From Chryseobacterium gwangjuense (lineage in GTDB: Bacteria > Bacteroidota > Bacteroidia > Flavobacteriales > Weeksellaceae), in assembly GCF_021311115.1 (NCBI RefSeq), contig NZ_JAJTNP010000005.1, positions 186,001 through 250,000 of the forward strand: a DNA stretch of 64,000 bases, written 5' to 3'. Of this stretch, positions 33,391 to 42,345 are shown in pieces. Both the position numbers and the translations under genes were made by a program. Below the pieces are notes generated by a model. That model was not told where the DNA came from and did no database searches. It saw only the letters and a program-made list of their open reading frames with translations. The first letter of the stretch is position 1; each line of letters opens with the position of its first letter.

Positions 33391-34566
33391 ATGAAAAGTA
33401 TCATTTCCGGGTTATTTGTATTTATTTCTCTTTTCACCTTCGCTCAGGACGGAATTCAGTTCCAAGATATTCCTTTTAAAGATTTAGTGGCAAAAGCAAA
33501 AAAAGAAAAAAAACTAGTTTTCATAGATGCTTACGCTTCCTGGTGTGGTCCTTGCAAAATGATGGAAAAGAACGTTTTTGTTCAAAAATCAATAGGGGAT
33601 TTTTTCAACAAAAGTTTTGTCAATGCCCGAATTGATATGGAAAAAGGAGAAGGGAGGGAAATTGCCGTAAAATTTGGCGTTCGCTCCTATCCTACTTACC
33701 TTTTCTTAAACGGTGAAGGAGAATTGGTTTCTCAAAACTACGGATATATGGAAGCGGGGATGTTCTTGCTTATGGCACAAGACATCAACTCTCCCAACAA
33801 TGCTAAAGGTTCTTTAAAAGAACGATTTGCTAAAGGAGAAAAAGATCCTGAATTTTTGATCAATATCATTAAATTAAACTCATCTTCAGATTTTGAATTT
33901 GCTAAAAAGGCTTCCGAAAGATATTTTGAAAACAAAAACAAAGCAGAAGAACTAACCAAAGACGATATTGGATATTTACTTTACTTCTTAAAGTCTACAG
34001 AAGATCCTAATTATAAAGTCTTTGTTTCAAGAAAGTCGGAAATTATTAAATTCTTACCTGAAAAAATGTATTCAGACTTTGATCATCAACTCATTTTATC
34101 TAAAGTTGTTGCACAATCCATTGATGAAAAAAGCAAAAAGATCAATGATGATTATTTCATGAAAACTGCCGAACCTTTGGTTGGTAAAGAAGAAGCAAAA
34201 ACGAAGCTGAACCAAACCAAACTGGCCTATTACGAGCAAAACGCCAACTTTCCGGAATACGAAAAAACGGCTTTAGAATATTATAAAAAAACAGATTCGT
34301 TTGAACCGAACGAACTTTTAAAAGCAGCATGGATTTTTTCTGAGCATGTAAAAACAGTCTCTTCTTTAAAAAAAGCAGCTGAATGGGCAGAACAATCTGT
34401 AATGCGTGGCGAAAATTCTGAAAACACCTACATTTTAGCTAAGCTGTATTTCTTGACCGGAAATAAAGAAAATGCCAAAAACTTTGCTGAAATGTCTCGA
34501 AATATTGCAGTCCAAAACAACAAAGACGCTAGTCTTGCAGAAGAATTATTAAAACAAATCAAATAA
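33391..34566 (+). CDS. Exported thioredoxin-fold protein with C-terminal helical extension
   Basis: A 391-residue periplasmic protein. Signal peptide 1-18 (ending FTFA|Q), then a thioredoxin fold with WCGPC at 51-55 in DAYASWCGPCKMMEKNVF and the cis-Pro block VRSYPTYLFLN. From about 130 on it is helical with TPR-like repeats (ALEYYKKTDSFEPNELLKAAW, KLYFLTGNKENAKNFAEMS). It should be a periplasmic thiol-disulfide oxidoreductase; the partner is unknown. ATG at 33391 is preferred over TTG six bases upstream. TATCTTCG at 33360-33367 could be its -7 box. The DUF3575 gene follows 11 bases after the stop. Confidence 0.85.
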   Translation: MKSIISGLFVFISLFTFAQDGIQFQDIPFKDLVAKAKKEKKLVFIDAYASWCGPCKMMEKNVFVQKSIGDFFNKSFVNARIDMEKGEGREIAVKFGVRSYPTYLFLNGEGELVSQNYGYMEAGMFLLMAQDINSPNNAKGSLKERFAKGEKDPEFLINIIKLNSSSDFEFAKKASERYFENKNKAEELTKDDIGYLLYFLKSTEDPNYKVFVSRKSEIIKFLPEKMYSDFDHQLILSKVVAQSIDEKSKKINDDYFMKTAEPLVGKEEAKTKLNQTKLAYYEQNANFPEYEKTALEYYKKTDSFEPNELLKAAWIFSEHVKTVSSLKKAAEWAEQSVMRGENSENTYILAKLYFLTGNKENAKNFAEMSRNIAVQNNKDASLAEELLKQIK

Positions 34567-34577
34567 ATAGTAAAACT

Positions 34578-35234
34578 TTGAAAAATAAAATTTTATTATC
34601 CTTATTAGGATTATTTGCATTAAACACAATAAACGCACAAACCGCAGAACCTACTCAGGAAGAATCTGAGAAAAAAGTATATGTAAAAGGCAATGCTTTA
34701 CTTATCCCTGTTGGTATTGTAAATGTGGGAATTGAGCATCAATTAAGCAAAAACTTCACTTTACAAGGTGATGTACTTATCTCTCCTTGGAAATCCTTTG
34801 CAGGAAAACATGCACAAGCTTATTTGTTAGGTTTTGACGGAAGATATTATTTTAGTAAAGCTTTCGAAAAATTCTATATCGGAGCCAATATTTCCGGAGG
34901 CGCTTTCAACATACAGAAATGGAACTACTGGAATGATGATCTTTATACTCATAAAAATGGCGAAGTAACCCCTTATGTACAATCCAATCTTTATCAAAAA
35001 GGATTTACGTATATTATAGGAGCAGTAGGCGGATATCAGTTCAAATGGAAAGAAAGATGGAACATAGATGTTTATCTTGGTATAGGAACCATGCAAAGTT
35101 TTTACAAAGGATATGATAAAGTAAGTGGTGATCGTTATGATAACCTAGAAGACAGAAAGGGACGTGAGTGGGACAGAAGTGGAGAATGGCTACCTTACCG
35201 TGGCGGTGTAATGATCTCTTATCAATTAAAATAA
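34578..35234 (+). CDS. DUF3575-type outer-membrane barrel protein, TTG start
   Basis: A 218-residue exported protein, signal peptide about 1-20 (KNKILLSLLGLFALNTINA|Q), followed by alternating strands (YVKGNALLIPVGIVNVGIEHQL, YLLGFDGRYYFS, FTYIIGAVGGYQFKWKERW, RGGVMISYQLK) that match DUF3575 barrels. It probably sits in the outer membrane. The reading frame has no ATG before the signal peptide, so TTG at 34578 is the natural start; it follows the thioredoxin gene by 11 bases. Function unknown. Confidence 0.78.
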   Translation: MKNKILLSLLGLFALNTINAQTAEPTQEESEKKVYVKGNALLIPVGIVNVGIEHQLSKNFTLQGDVLISPWKSFAGKHAQAYLLGFDGRYYFSKAFEKFYIGANISGGAFNIQKWNYWNDDLYTHKNGEVTPYVQSNLYQKGFTYIIGAVGGYQFKWKERWNIDVYLGIGTMQSFYKGYDKVSGDRYDNLEDRKGREWDRSGEWLPYRGGVMISYQLK

Positions 35235-35239
35235 TTTCT

Positions 35240-35446
35240 ATGAAATTATTCGGAAGAAATCATATTCTAGTTTGCGTTTTCACCTTTGCAATTTTATTTT
35301 TAATGAATTACTTAGGCAATGAAGAGGCAGATAAAATGGAGAGAGCCTTAATGACTGCGGCGGCAGGAGTAATTGGATTAACAGTCGGTCTTTTTATTAT
35401 GAATAAAGGCAAAAACGATAAAAACCCGCCTCAACATTTTGATTAA
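35240..35446 (+). CDS. Small two-helix membrane protein
   Basis: A 68-residue protein with helices at about 8-25 (ILVCVFTFAILFLMNYL) and 38-56 (LMTAAAGVIGLTVGLFIMN) separated by NEEADKMERA and ending in a basic tail. ATG at 35240 is 5 bases after the DUF3575 stop, so they share a transcript; the longer frame (from 35168) is a shadow of the previous gene. No family recognised. It resembles the 6585-6779 gene in layout. Confidence 0.65.
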   Translation: MKLFGRNHILVCVFTFAILFLMNYLGNEEADKMERALMTAAAGVIGLTVGLFIMNKGKNDKNPPQHFD

Positions 35447-35451
35447 AATAG

Positions 35452-35491
35452 AAAAGAGTCAATTGTAAAATTACAATTGACTCTTTTTTTT
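35452..35491. terminator. Bidirectional terminator between convergent genes
   Basis: Seventeen-base arms, 35452-35468 and 35471-35487, of the form AAAAGAGTCAATTGTAA, with a T-rich flank after the plus-strand stem. It separates the two-helix gene from the DUF1343 gene. Confidence 0.8.
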
Positions 35492-35499
35492 AAGATTAA

Positions 35500-36696
35500 T
35501 TAATCTTTATAAAGAATATACTTACTTCTTATTTTTTCAAAATCTTCCAGATCAGACTTCCATGATGTTTTGATTTCCTGGAATGATTTTCCTGCAATGA
35601 TTTGTTTTCGTAGCTTATTTGTTCCCGCTAAAGTATCAAACCATAAATTTTTCAGAAAAAAATCTAATTGAGGATTATTATAATTTTGGTATGCCTTAAT
35701 TACCCATTCTAAGTTCAATGCTCTCAAATCGGTTTTATAATCAGAAAGATTTTCACCATAACACAACTTCCCGTTTAAGAACGGATCTTTTGCGCCAAAA
35801 TTAGGTTTTGGAGTAAATTGATAAGGTAAATTCATTGTCCAGGGTGAGCCATAAATCTGGAATGGCAAATCTGTTCCTCTTCCCACAGAAACTTGTGTTC
35901 CTTCAAAAAAACATAAGCTTGGATATAGATTAATCGCTTTATCATTCGGTAAATTCGGTGAAGGCTTATCCAAAATAGGATAACGTAATTTTTTGTGATA
36001 ATCCCTCATAGGAATTACTGTATATTTTGCCTGAACTTCATTTTTTAACCACTTCTCACCATTCACCATTTTCCCATACTCTCCTATTGTTAAACCATAC
36101 ACAACAGGAACTTCATGCATGCCTACAAAACTTGCCCATTTTTTCTTTAAAACCGGACCATCTGTATAACCATCATGCGGATTGGGTCTGTCCAAAACCA
36201 TAATTTCTACATTGTTTTCTGCTCCGGCTTCCATTAAATAAGTTAACGTTGAAATATAAGTGTAAAACCTCACTCCAACATCCTGAATATCAAAAACGAC
36301 GATATCAATTCCTTTCAACTGTTCAGGTTTAGGCTTTTTATTGTTTCCGTATAAAGAGACAATTGGGATTCCGGTTTTTACATCTACTCCATTTTTTACT
36401 TTTTCACCAGCATCAGCATCGCCCCGAAAACCATGTTCAGGAGCAAAAATAGATTGAATTTTAATACCATTTTTAACCAAAAAATCTACCAAATGTGTCC
36501 TGTCACTCATAAGCCCGGTCTGATTAGTAACCACTCCAATTGTTTTGTTTTTTAACATTGGAAGGTAAAGTTCCGGCTGGTCTGCTCCGGTTCTGAAATC
36601 AATTTTATCTTGGGTCTGAGAAGAATATTGATTGAATACTCCTAAAAAAATTAGGCAAATAAGAAGTAAATTTTTAATTTTGAAATCTAAATTCAT
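35500..36696 (-). CDS. DUF1343 domain protein (exported)
   Basis: A 398-residue exported protein of the DUF1343 family. Signal peptide about 1-25, then the family blocks NQTGLMSDRTHLVDFL, SIFAPEHGFRGDADAG, VVFDIQDVGVRFYTYISTLTYLM, VLDRPNP and YPSLCFFEGTQVSVGRGTD. Some DUF1343 proteins are exo-acting N-acetylmuramidases (NamZ), so a role in muropeptide turnover is plausible but not proved here. I chose ATG at 36696, which starts the signal peptide; the frame is open much further but overlaps the divergent gene. The start is 4 bases from the divergent TTG. Confidence 0.85.
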   Translation of the reverse strand: MNLDFKIKNLLLICLIFLGVFNQYSSQTQDKIDFRTGADQPELYLPMLKNKTIGVVTNQTGLMSDRTHLVDFLVKNGIKIQSIFAPEHGFRGDADAGEKVKNGVDVKTGIPIVSLYGNNKKPKPEQLKGIDIVVFDIQDVGVRFYTYISTLTYLMEAGAENNVEIMVLDRPNPHDGYTDGPVLKKKWASFVGMHEVPVVYGLTIGEYGKMVNGEKWLKNEVQAKYTVIPMRDYHKKLRYPILDKPSPNLPNDKAINLYPSLCFFEGTQVSVGRGTDLPFQIYGSPWTMNLPYQFTPKPNFGAKDPFLNGKLCYGENLSDYKTDLRALNLEWVIKAYQNYNNPQLDFFLKNLWFDTLAGTNKLRKQIIAGKSFQEIKTSWKSDLEDFEKIRSKYILYKD

Positions 36697-36700
36697 AAGC

Positions 36701-37930
36701 TTGAAATTTCCTTTATATTTCTCTAGAAAAATAGCGTTTTCCAAAGATAACAAAAATAATCTCTCAAGGGTTATCATCTTCATCGGCAGACTTTCTGTAG
36801 CTTTAGGGATCATTGTTTCTCTCATTACAGTTTCTACAGGCTTCGGCTCAAAGAAAGCGATTAAGGAAAGATTGGCCGATTTCAGTGGGCATATTACCAT
36901 AAAGTCTACAAAATCCAATTCATCTTATAATACTTCAATTCTTGATAATCAGGGATTAGAGCTTCAGAAGATAAAGGATCTTCCTGATGTAGCAAGCATA
37001 CAAAAATATGCAACTGTAACAGGTATTATGCGGAATGAGCATAATTTTGCAGGCATTATTTTTAAAGGGGTCGGAAAAGATTTTGACAGTTTACGTTTCA
37101 AAAAGTTTTTAATTGAAGGACGAACTCCCATCGTAACAGAAGTAGGTTATAATCATGGAGTTACTATTTCACAAAAAATTGCTAACGATCTTCATCTTAA
37201 AGTAAAAGACAGCATCGTTACGATCTTTTCTAAAATTGACCAGCAACCTATTTACAGAAAATTTGAAGTTGTAGGAATTTATAAAACTGATATTAAAATG
37301 ATTGATGAGCAATTTGTTATTGGAGGCATCAATCATGTAAGAAAAATTCAGGATATGAAACCCGATGAAGTAGGTGGTATAGATATTTTCCTGAAAAATG
37401 TAAATGACATTGATAAAGACTATCCTGAAATTGAACAATTGATCGGTTATAAAAACTATGCAGAAAAAGCTACTGATAAGTTTCCACAGATTACCGACTG
37501 GATAAGCATTTATGATACCAATATTGCTCTTATTATCATTATCATGCTGATCGTGGTCATTATCAATATTATCATGGTTCTCTTGATTCTTATTATTGAA
37601 AGAACAAACTCTATCGGATTGCTTAAAACTTTAGGAGCAAGTAATTCTCAGATCAGAGCTACTTTTATCAACTATACATTAATTATTATGATTCCAGGTC
37701 TTTTGTATGGAAATGCAATTGGTCTCGGATTGATTTTAATTCAGAAGTTTTTCGGCGTGATCAAACTTAATCCTGAAAACTATTATGTAAGCACGGTTCC
37801 TGTAGATCTGAACCCGATTGCGATCATCTCGATTTCTCTGGGAATCCTGATTATCTCCGGACTTGCTTTAATCATTCCTAGTTATCTGATCAGTAAAATT
37901 TCGCCCGTAAAAGTGATTAAATACAACTAA
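36701..37930 (+). CDS. FtsX-type ABC transporter permease, TTG start
   Basis: A 409-residue permease of the FtsX/LolC/E-like family: an N-terminal helix (IIFIGRLSVALGIIVSLITV, about 23-42), a periplasmic domain of about 220 residues and three C-terminal helices (IALIIIIMLIVVIINIIMVLLILIIE, then two more), with ERTNSIGLLKTLGASNSQIR, the coupling-helix region. The start has no ATG in a useful place; TTG at 36701 gives MKFPLYFSRKIAFSKD, the usual opening of this group. An ATPase partner is not adjacent. A TAATTTTG box at 36675-36682 lies inside the divergent gene. Confidence 0.82.
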   Translation: MKFPLYFSRKIAFSKDNKNNLSRVIIFIGRLSVALGIIVSLITVSTGFGSKKAIKERLADFSGHITIKSTKSNSSYNTSILDNQGLELQKIKDLPDVASIQKYATVTGIMRNEHNFAGIIFKGVGKDFDSLRFKKFLIEGRTPIVTEVGYNHGVTISQKIANDLHLKVKDSIVTIFSKIDQQPIYRKFEVVGIYKTDIKMIDEQFVIGGINHVRKIQDMKPDEVGGIDIFLKNVNDIDKDYPEIEQLIGYKNYAEKATDKFPQITDWISIYDTNIALIIIIMLIVVIINIIMVLLILIIERTNSIGLLKTLGASNSQIRATFINYTLIIMIPGLLYGNAIGLGLILIQKFFGVIKLNPENYYVSTVPVDLNPIAIISISLGILIISGLALIIPSYLISKISPVKVIKYN

Positions 37931-37998
37931 TCAATTGTTCTTACTGAGCCGTTCTTTACAATTTAAAATCTTATCTTTGCAGAGCTTATAAAACAGTT

Positions 37999-38982
37999 AT
38001 GAAATACGCAAAAAATATTCTTGAAACTATCGGAAATACGCCATTAGTAAAGCTTAATAAAGTTTTAGGAGAAGACTTTCCGGCATTAGTTTTAGCAAAA
38101 GTAGAGACCTTCAATCCGGGCAACTCTGTGAAAGACAGAATGGCGCTGAAAATGATTGAAGATGCTGAAAAAGACGGAAGATTGAAACCTGGAGGAACGA
38201 TTATCGAGGGAACTTCCGGAAATACAGGAATGGGATTAGCTCTTGCAGCGATCATCAAAGGGTACAAATGTATTTTCGTAACCAATGCAAAACAGTCAAA
38301 AGAAAAATGTGATATTCTACGTGCAGTAGGTGCTGAAGTAATCGTTTGTCCTACAGATGTGAAGCCTACTGATCCGCGTTCTTACTATTCTGTTTCAAAA
38401 AGATTAGCAAAAGAAACGGAAAACGGATGGTACGTAAATCAATATGATAATTTATCGAACAGAGCGGCTCACTACGAGTCTACAGCTCCTGAGATCTGGG
38501 AACAAACAGAAGGAAAACTGACTCATTTTGTAGTTGGAGCCGGAACAGGAGGTACGATTACAGGTTGTGGAAAATTCTTCAAAGAAAAAAATGCTGATAT
38601 CAAAGTAATTGGTGTTGACACTTACGGTTCTATTTTGAAGGAAATTCACGAGACAGGAGAAATTAACTTAGGAAACGCTTACACTTATATCACAGAAGGT
38701 ATTGGTGAAGATATTCTTCCTGAAAACTATGATATGTCTGTGATCGATCATTTTGAGAAAGTAACAGATAAAGACGGTGCTGTTTATGCTAGAAAACTAG
38801 CTAAAGAGGAAGGAATTTTCTGTGGATATTCTGCGGGAAGTGCTATTGCTTCTTTGGTTCAGATGAAAGATCAGTTCACAAAAGATGATGTGATTGTTGT
38901 TCTTCTTCATGACCACGGTTCAAGATACGTTGGAAAAATCTATAACGATGAATGGATGAAAGAAATGGGTTGGTTGGATTAA
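37999..38982 (+). CDS. PLP-dependent cysteine synthase / cystathionine beta-synthase-like enzyme
   Basis: A 327-residue fold-type II PLP enzyme. The PLP lysine is K45 in NPGNSVKDR, the phosphate-binding motif EGTSGNTGMGLA is at 70-81, and the glycine loop GAGTGGTITGCGKF is present. There is no CBS regulatory domain. O-acetylserine sulfhydrylase is the likely activity, with cystathionine beta-synthase as the alternative; the ENYDMSVIDHFEKV region does not settle it. TATCTTTG at 37972-37979 fits the -7 box, 20 bases before the ATG. A strong terminator follows. Confidence 0.87.
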   Translation: MKYAKNILETIGNTPLVKLNKVLGEDFPALVLAKVETFNPGNSVKDRMALKMIEDAEKDGRLKPGGTIIEGTSGNTGMGLALAAIIKGYKCIFVTNAKQSKEKCDILRAVGAEVIVCPTDVKPTDPRSYYSVSKRLAKETENGWYVNQYDNLSNRAAHYESTAPEIWEQTEGKLTHFVVGAGTGGTITGCGKFFKEKNADIKVIGVDTYGSILKEIHETGEINLGNAYTYITEGIGEDILPENYDMSVIDHFEKVTDKDGAVYARKLAKEEGIFCGYSAGSAIASLVQMKDQFTKDDVIVVLLHDHGSRYVGKIYNDEWMKEMGWLD

Positions 38983-39003
38983 TCAACTTTTCATTATAAA
39001 AAT

Positions 39004-39036
39004 AAAACTCAGAGTATTTTGCTCTGAGTTTTTTAT
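39004..39036. terminator. Terminator between convergent genes
   Basis: AAAACTCAGAG (39004-39014) pairs with CTCTGAGTTTT (39022-39032), followed by a T run. It overlaps the last bases before the convergent YcxB-like gene. Confidence 0.78.
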
Positions 39037-39037
39037 T

Positions 39038-39565
39038 TTATTCCGTAATATTTTTCTTTAAAACCTGTTTCAATAAGCTATAGTCTTTCTCACTCATTGA
39101 TTTTCTCGGAAACATATAATTGTATTTTCCTTCCAGGGTAATAAACTCATTATTACTGTCGAAATATTCAAAATCTTTCCATTCACTGGTTTCTTTTTCG
39201 TCGTCAATGTTTACAATGAAGAAACTTTGGTCGAATGTAATTTCGTAAATATTGCAGTTTTCAAGCTTAGTTAAATAGCCATTCACCTGTTTTTTCCATC
39301 GTGAAACTTTATTGATACTTACCGAAAGAAAAACTGCACAAAGCAAAAACAGAAAACTCACAAAATATAAAATCCCAAATTTTTCTTTGGTAAAATCATC
39401 TTTAAAGAAAAGCATTATTAATAAAATCAGCCCTACAACTGCTGTAGTAATTGTTTTCCCTCTCGTAGTGGACGAAAAAAACAAACTTCCCTGATCTCCA
39501 CTAAAATATATTTCTTCGAAATCTTTTCTTTTAGGTTTTAGAACAATAACCTTTTCTTCATTCAT
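39038..39565 (-). CDS. YcxB-like membrane protein
   Basis: A 175-residue protein with two helices at about 41-56 (TAVVGLILLIMLFF) and 66-84 (ILYFVSFLFLLCAVFLSVS), preceded by a short soluble part (IYFSGDQGSLFFSSTTRGKT). After the helices a domain with KLENCNIYEITFDQSFFIVNI, WKDFEYFDSNNEFITLEGKYNYMFPRKSMS fits the YcxB-like C-terminal domain of unknown function. Probably cytoplasmic-membrane anchored. It starts about 100 bases downstream of a heptamer array. Confidence 0.72.
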   Translation of the reverse strand: MNEEKVIVLKPKRKDFEEIYFSGDQGSLFFSSTTRGKTITTAVVGLILLIMLFFKDDFTKEKFGILYFVSFLFLLCAVFLSVSINKVSRWKKQVNGYLTKLENCNIYEITFDQSFFIVNIDDEKETSEWKDFEYFDSNNEFITLEGKYNYMFPRKSMSEKDYSLLKQVLKKNITE

Positions 39566-39669
39566 ATGTATTAATTTATTCTCACAGCCTACAAAGCTAA
39601 AAGAAATAGTCTGAATTTCGAATAAAACATCTTAAAAACTCCCTATTTTTCCAACCATCCCCAAAACCT

Positions 39670-39753
39670 CTCACTTCTCACTTCTCACTTCTCACTTCTC
39701 ACTTCTCACTTCTCACTTCTCACTTCTTACTTCTTACTTCTTACTTCTTACTT
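39670..39753 (-). repeat. Twelve-unit tandem heptamer array (CTCACTT x8, CTTACTT x4)
   Basis: 84 bases in perfect 7-bp phase: eight CTCACTT (39670-39725), then four CTTACTT (39726-39753). On the minus strand the units read AAGTGAG and AAGTAAG, which are rotations of GAAGTGA and GAAGTAA, so it shares the RAAGTNA pattern with the arrays at 1181, 1241 and 2311. It ends 5 bases before the stop codon of cbpM on the minus strand. Confidence 0.95.
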
Positions 39754-39758
39754 CTTCA

Positions 39759-40061
39759 CTAAAGATCTTCATACCCGCCACTCATCGCTGAAAGCTTATT
39801 CATCAGCTCACGGTTTTTCTGTCTTAAATGTTCCATTTTTTTCAACATATCATGAATAACTTCCAATCCGGGAAGATTAATTTCCAAATCATAATGCCAG
39901 TTGGCAAACTTTTCAAAAACCGGAAGATCTTCATACATCAGATAACGGGTTTCATTTTCGGTCTGAATATTCAACAGTCCGGAATCCACCAGTTCATCAA
40001 AAAAAGTGATTTCGATATTGTATATTTTTACGAGTTCTTCTCGTGATATTCTTTCACTCAT
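39759..40061 (-). CDS. cbpM: CbpM-like chaperone modulator
   Basis: A 100-residue protein with an N-terminal MerR-like helix-turn-helix (SREELVKIYNIEITFFDELVDSGLL) and a C-terminal helix that should coil (IHDMLKKMEHLRQKNRELMNKL). This is the arrangement of CbpM, which binds the J domain of CbpA and inhibits it. The gene starts 3 bases downstream of cbpA, the usual pairing. Confidence rests mainly on that context and the fold pattern. Confidence 0.85.
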   Translation of the reverse strand: MSERISREELVKIYNIEITFFDELVDSGLLNIQTENETRYLMYEDLPVFEKFANWHYDLEINLPGLEVIHDMLKKMEHLRQKNRELMNKLSAMSGGYEDL

Positions 40062-40064
40062 GGC

Positions 40065-40985
40065 TTATGAATTTTTAAGTTGTTCAAAAAATTCTTTCTG
40101 CTTTTCCGTAAGATTCGTGGGGAGCTTCACTTCGTACGTCACAAATAAATCTCCGAATTCGCCGTCTTTTTTGTACATCGGAAAACCTTTTCCTTTCAAT
40201 CTTACCGTGGTTCCGTTCTGCGTTTCGGGTTTCACTTTCAGATTAACGCTTCCAACCAACGTATTCACTTTTACATCTCCGCCTAAAACGGCTGTATATA
40301 AATCAATGGAAACCTTTGTTTTTAAATCATTATCAATTCTTTCAAAATTCGGGTCAGATGCAATATTGAAAGTAATATATAAATCTCCGCTTGGACCGCC
40401 ATTGAAGCCTTGGTTTCCATGACCTTTCAACTTAATTTGTTGTCCGTCATAAACTCCCGCAGGAATCGTGATTCTTACTTTCTTCCCATTAATTTCAAAA
40501 GTCTGCGGATGTGTAGTGGCAGCATCTTTTAAACTTAAATTCAATTCCGCGTGTACATCCTGCCCTTTAAATTTTCCGGAAGCACTCCCTCTCGAACTTC
40601 TTCCGAAACCACCTCCTGTTCCACCAAACATATTCTGGAAAAAATCTGAGAAATCCTCTCCTTCTCCAAAATCAGCCCCGGAAAATCCTCCGCCGAAATT
40701 TCCTGATTGACTTTGATATTGTCTTTGTTCCTGTTGTTGGGATTTTTCATATTCCTCACCATGCTTCCAATGTTCGCCGTATTTGTCATACTTTGCACGG
40801 TTTTCTGCATTGCTCAGAACTTCATTGGCTTCGTTGAGCTCTTTGAATTTTTTTTCCGCTTCCTTATCATTAGGATTAAGGTCCGGATGCAGTTTTCTTG
40901 CTAATTTCCGATATGCTTTTTTGATATCTTCCTGGGTTGCGCTCTTGTCTAAGCCTAAAATTTTATAGTAATCTATATAAGCCAT
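40065..40985 (-). CDS. cbpA: DnaJ-class co-chaperone CbpA
   Basis: A 306-residue J-domain protein without the zinc-finger domain: J domain 1-70 with HPD at 33-35, a Gly/Phe-rich linker (about 95-130, with [14 protein letters not shown]), then the C-terminal substrate-binding domain with [26 protein letters not shown] and the [22 protein letters not shown] block. It works with DnaK in protein folding. Together with cbpM it forms a two-gene unit. Confidence 0.9.
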   Translation of the reverse strand: MAYIDYYKILGLDKSATQEDIKKAYRKLARKLHPDLNPNDKEAEKKFKELNEANEVLSNAENRAKYDKYGEHWKHGEEYEKSQQQEQRQYQSQSGNFGGGFSGADFGEGEDFSDFFQNMFGGTGGGFGRSSRGSASGKFKGQDVHAELNLSLKDAATTHPQTFEINGKKVRITIPAGVYDGQQIKLKGHGNQGFNGGPSGDLYITFNIASDPNFERIDNDLKTKVSIDLYTAVLGGDVKVNTLVGSVNLKVKPETQNGTTVRLKGKGFPMYKKDGEFGDLFVTYEVKLPTNLTEKQKEFFEQLKNS

Positions 40986-41079
40986 AGAAACGATATTTAC
41001 TCAAATTTAAGGATTTTATGACTGAATTTTATACAACAGAATGTTAAAAATTAAGCTATCTTTGATCAAAAAGCACAAC

Positions 41080-42279
41080 ATGACAGAAGTGTTGAAAAAC
41101 TACTCCGGTATTTTACTTTTACTCTTGGGAATCACTATTGGAAGCATCATCGGAATTGCTGCACCCAATCTTGTAAATTACTTAAAACCTTTAGGTGACA
41201 TCTTTCTTAACCTTCTTTTTGTAAGTGTTGTTCCGTTGGTATTTTTTGCAGTTTCCAATTCCATTGCATCATTAGAACAGCAGTCTAAGTTTGGAAAAAT
41301 CATGCTTATCATGGCTTTAACGTTTCTGTTTTTCATTTTAACAGCAGCTATTTTCACTATTTGTGCGGTGTACCTGTTCCCTGTTTCAGGAGTCTCAGGA
41401 AGTAAGGAAATTGTGGAAGAAGCAACGAATAATGACAGTTGGGGCAATAGAATTGTAGGATTTTTTACCGTTGGCGAATTTACCCAGCTTTTTTCAAGAC
41501 AAAATATGTTGGCTCTTTTAATTTTTGCTTTTATGACAGGGTTTTCGGCAAGAAAAGCAGGAGAAAAAGGACAGCCATTCAGAATATTTATTGCTTCCGG
41601 ATATGAAGTTATGAAAGAATTACTTCTATTAATCATGAAAGTAGCACCGATTGGTTTGGGTGCTTACTTTGCTTATCAAGTTGCAACATTAGGACCTCAG
41701 CTTTTCGGATTTTATGCTAAACCTTTAGGATTATATTATATTGCAGGAATCGTTTATTTCTTCGTATTTTATTCATTGTATGCATTTATGGCTAAGGGTA
41801 GAAACGGGATAAAAAGTTTTTGGACCAATGCAGCTTTTCCGACATTAACCGCTTTAAGTACATGCAGCAGCTTTGCAACAATGCCTGCAAATTTACAGGC
41901 TGCAGCAAAAATTGGAATTCCAAGCCAGATTTCAAATATTGTGATTCCGATTGGAACAACGTTGCATAAAAACGGTTCTTCGATGTCTTCCATTATTAAA
42001 ATTTATGTAGCTTTTTTAATTATCGGAAGAGATTTTTTTGATCCGATGAACTTACTGCTGGCTTTAGGAATTACTGTTTTTGTAAGCATCGTTGCCGGTG
42101 GAATTCCAAATGGAGGTTATATCGGTGAAATGCTGATGATTTCCGTTTATAAGTTACCACAGGAAGCCATTCCAGCAGTGATGATTATCGGAACTTTGGT
42201 TGATCCTTTAGCGACCGTTTTAAATGCAGTCGGCCAATTGGTTGCATCCATGTTTGTGAGTCGGTTTGTGAAAGTTTGA
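41080..42279 (+). CDS. Dicarboxylate/amino acid:cation symporter (DAACS family)
   Basis: A 399-residue DAACS/GltP-type symporter with 8 helices and two re-entrant loops. The serine-rich loop ALSTCSSFATMP and the substrate region IGTTLHKNGSSMSS, then AGGIPNGGYIGEM, are family hallmarks. Glutamate/aspartate or C4-dicarboxylates are the usual substrates; which one is not told. I chose ATG at 41080 because TATCTTTG (41057-41064) lies between it and the ATG at 41041, fitting the -7 box of a short-leader transcript. Confidence 0.87.
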   Translation: MTEVLKNYSGILLLLLGITIGSIIGIAAPNLVNYLKPLGDIFLNLLFVSVVPLVFFAVSNSIASLEQQSKFGKIMLIMALTFLFFILTAAIFTICAVYLFPVSGVSGSKEIVEEATNNDSWGNRIVGFFTVGEFTQLFSRQNMLALLIFAFMTGFSARKAGEKGQPFRIFIASGYEVMKELLLLIMKVAPIGLGAYFAYQVATLGPQLFGFYAKPLGLYYIAGIVYFFVFYSLYAFMAKGRNGIKSFWTNAAFPTLTALSTCSSFATMPANLQAAAKIGIPSQISNIVIPIGTTLHKNGSSMSSIIKIYVAFLIIGRDFFDPMNLLLALGITVFVSIVAGGIPNGGYIGEMLMISVYKLPQEAIPAVMIIGTLVDPLATVLNAVGQLVASMFVSRFVKV

Positions 42280-42309
42280 TTTCAAATAGCTCTTTAGTTT
42301 AGAATTAAA

Positions 42310-42340
42310 ACAAAGCATCCCAAAATGAGATGCCTTATTT
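42310..42340. terminator. Terminator between convergent genes
   Basis: GCATCC (42315-42320) pairs with GAGATGC (42327-42333) with a mismatch, in A-rich and T-rich flanks. It separates the symporter from HMG-CoA synthase. Confidence 0.5.
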
Positions 42341-42345
42341 ATTAT

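Noticed and set aside
39670..39753. Possible CRISPR array
   Set aside because: It is a perfect 7-bp tandem repeat without spacers; repeat-spacer structure and cas genes are absent.
40468..40968. Plus-strand ORFs within cbpA
   Set aside because: They are low-complexity shadows of the Gly-rich linker and J domain on the other strand.
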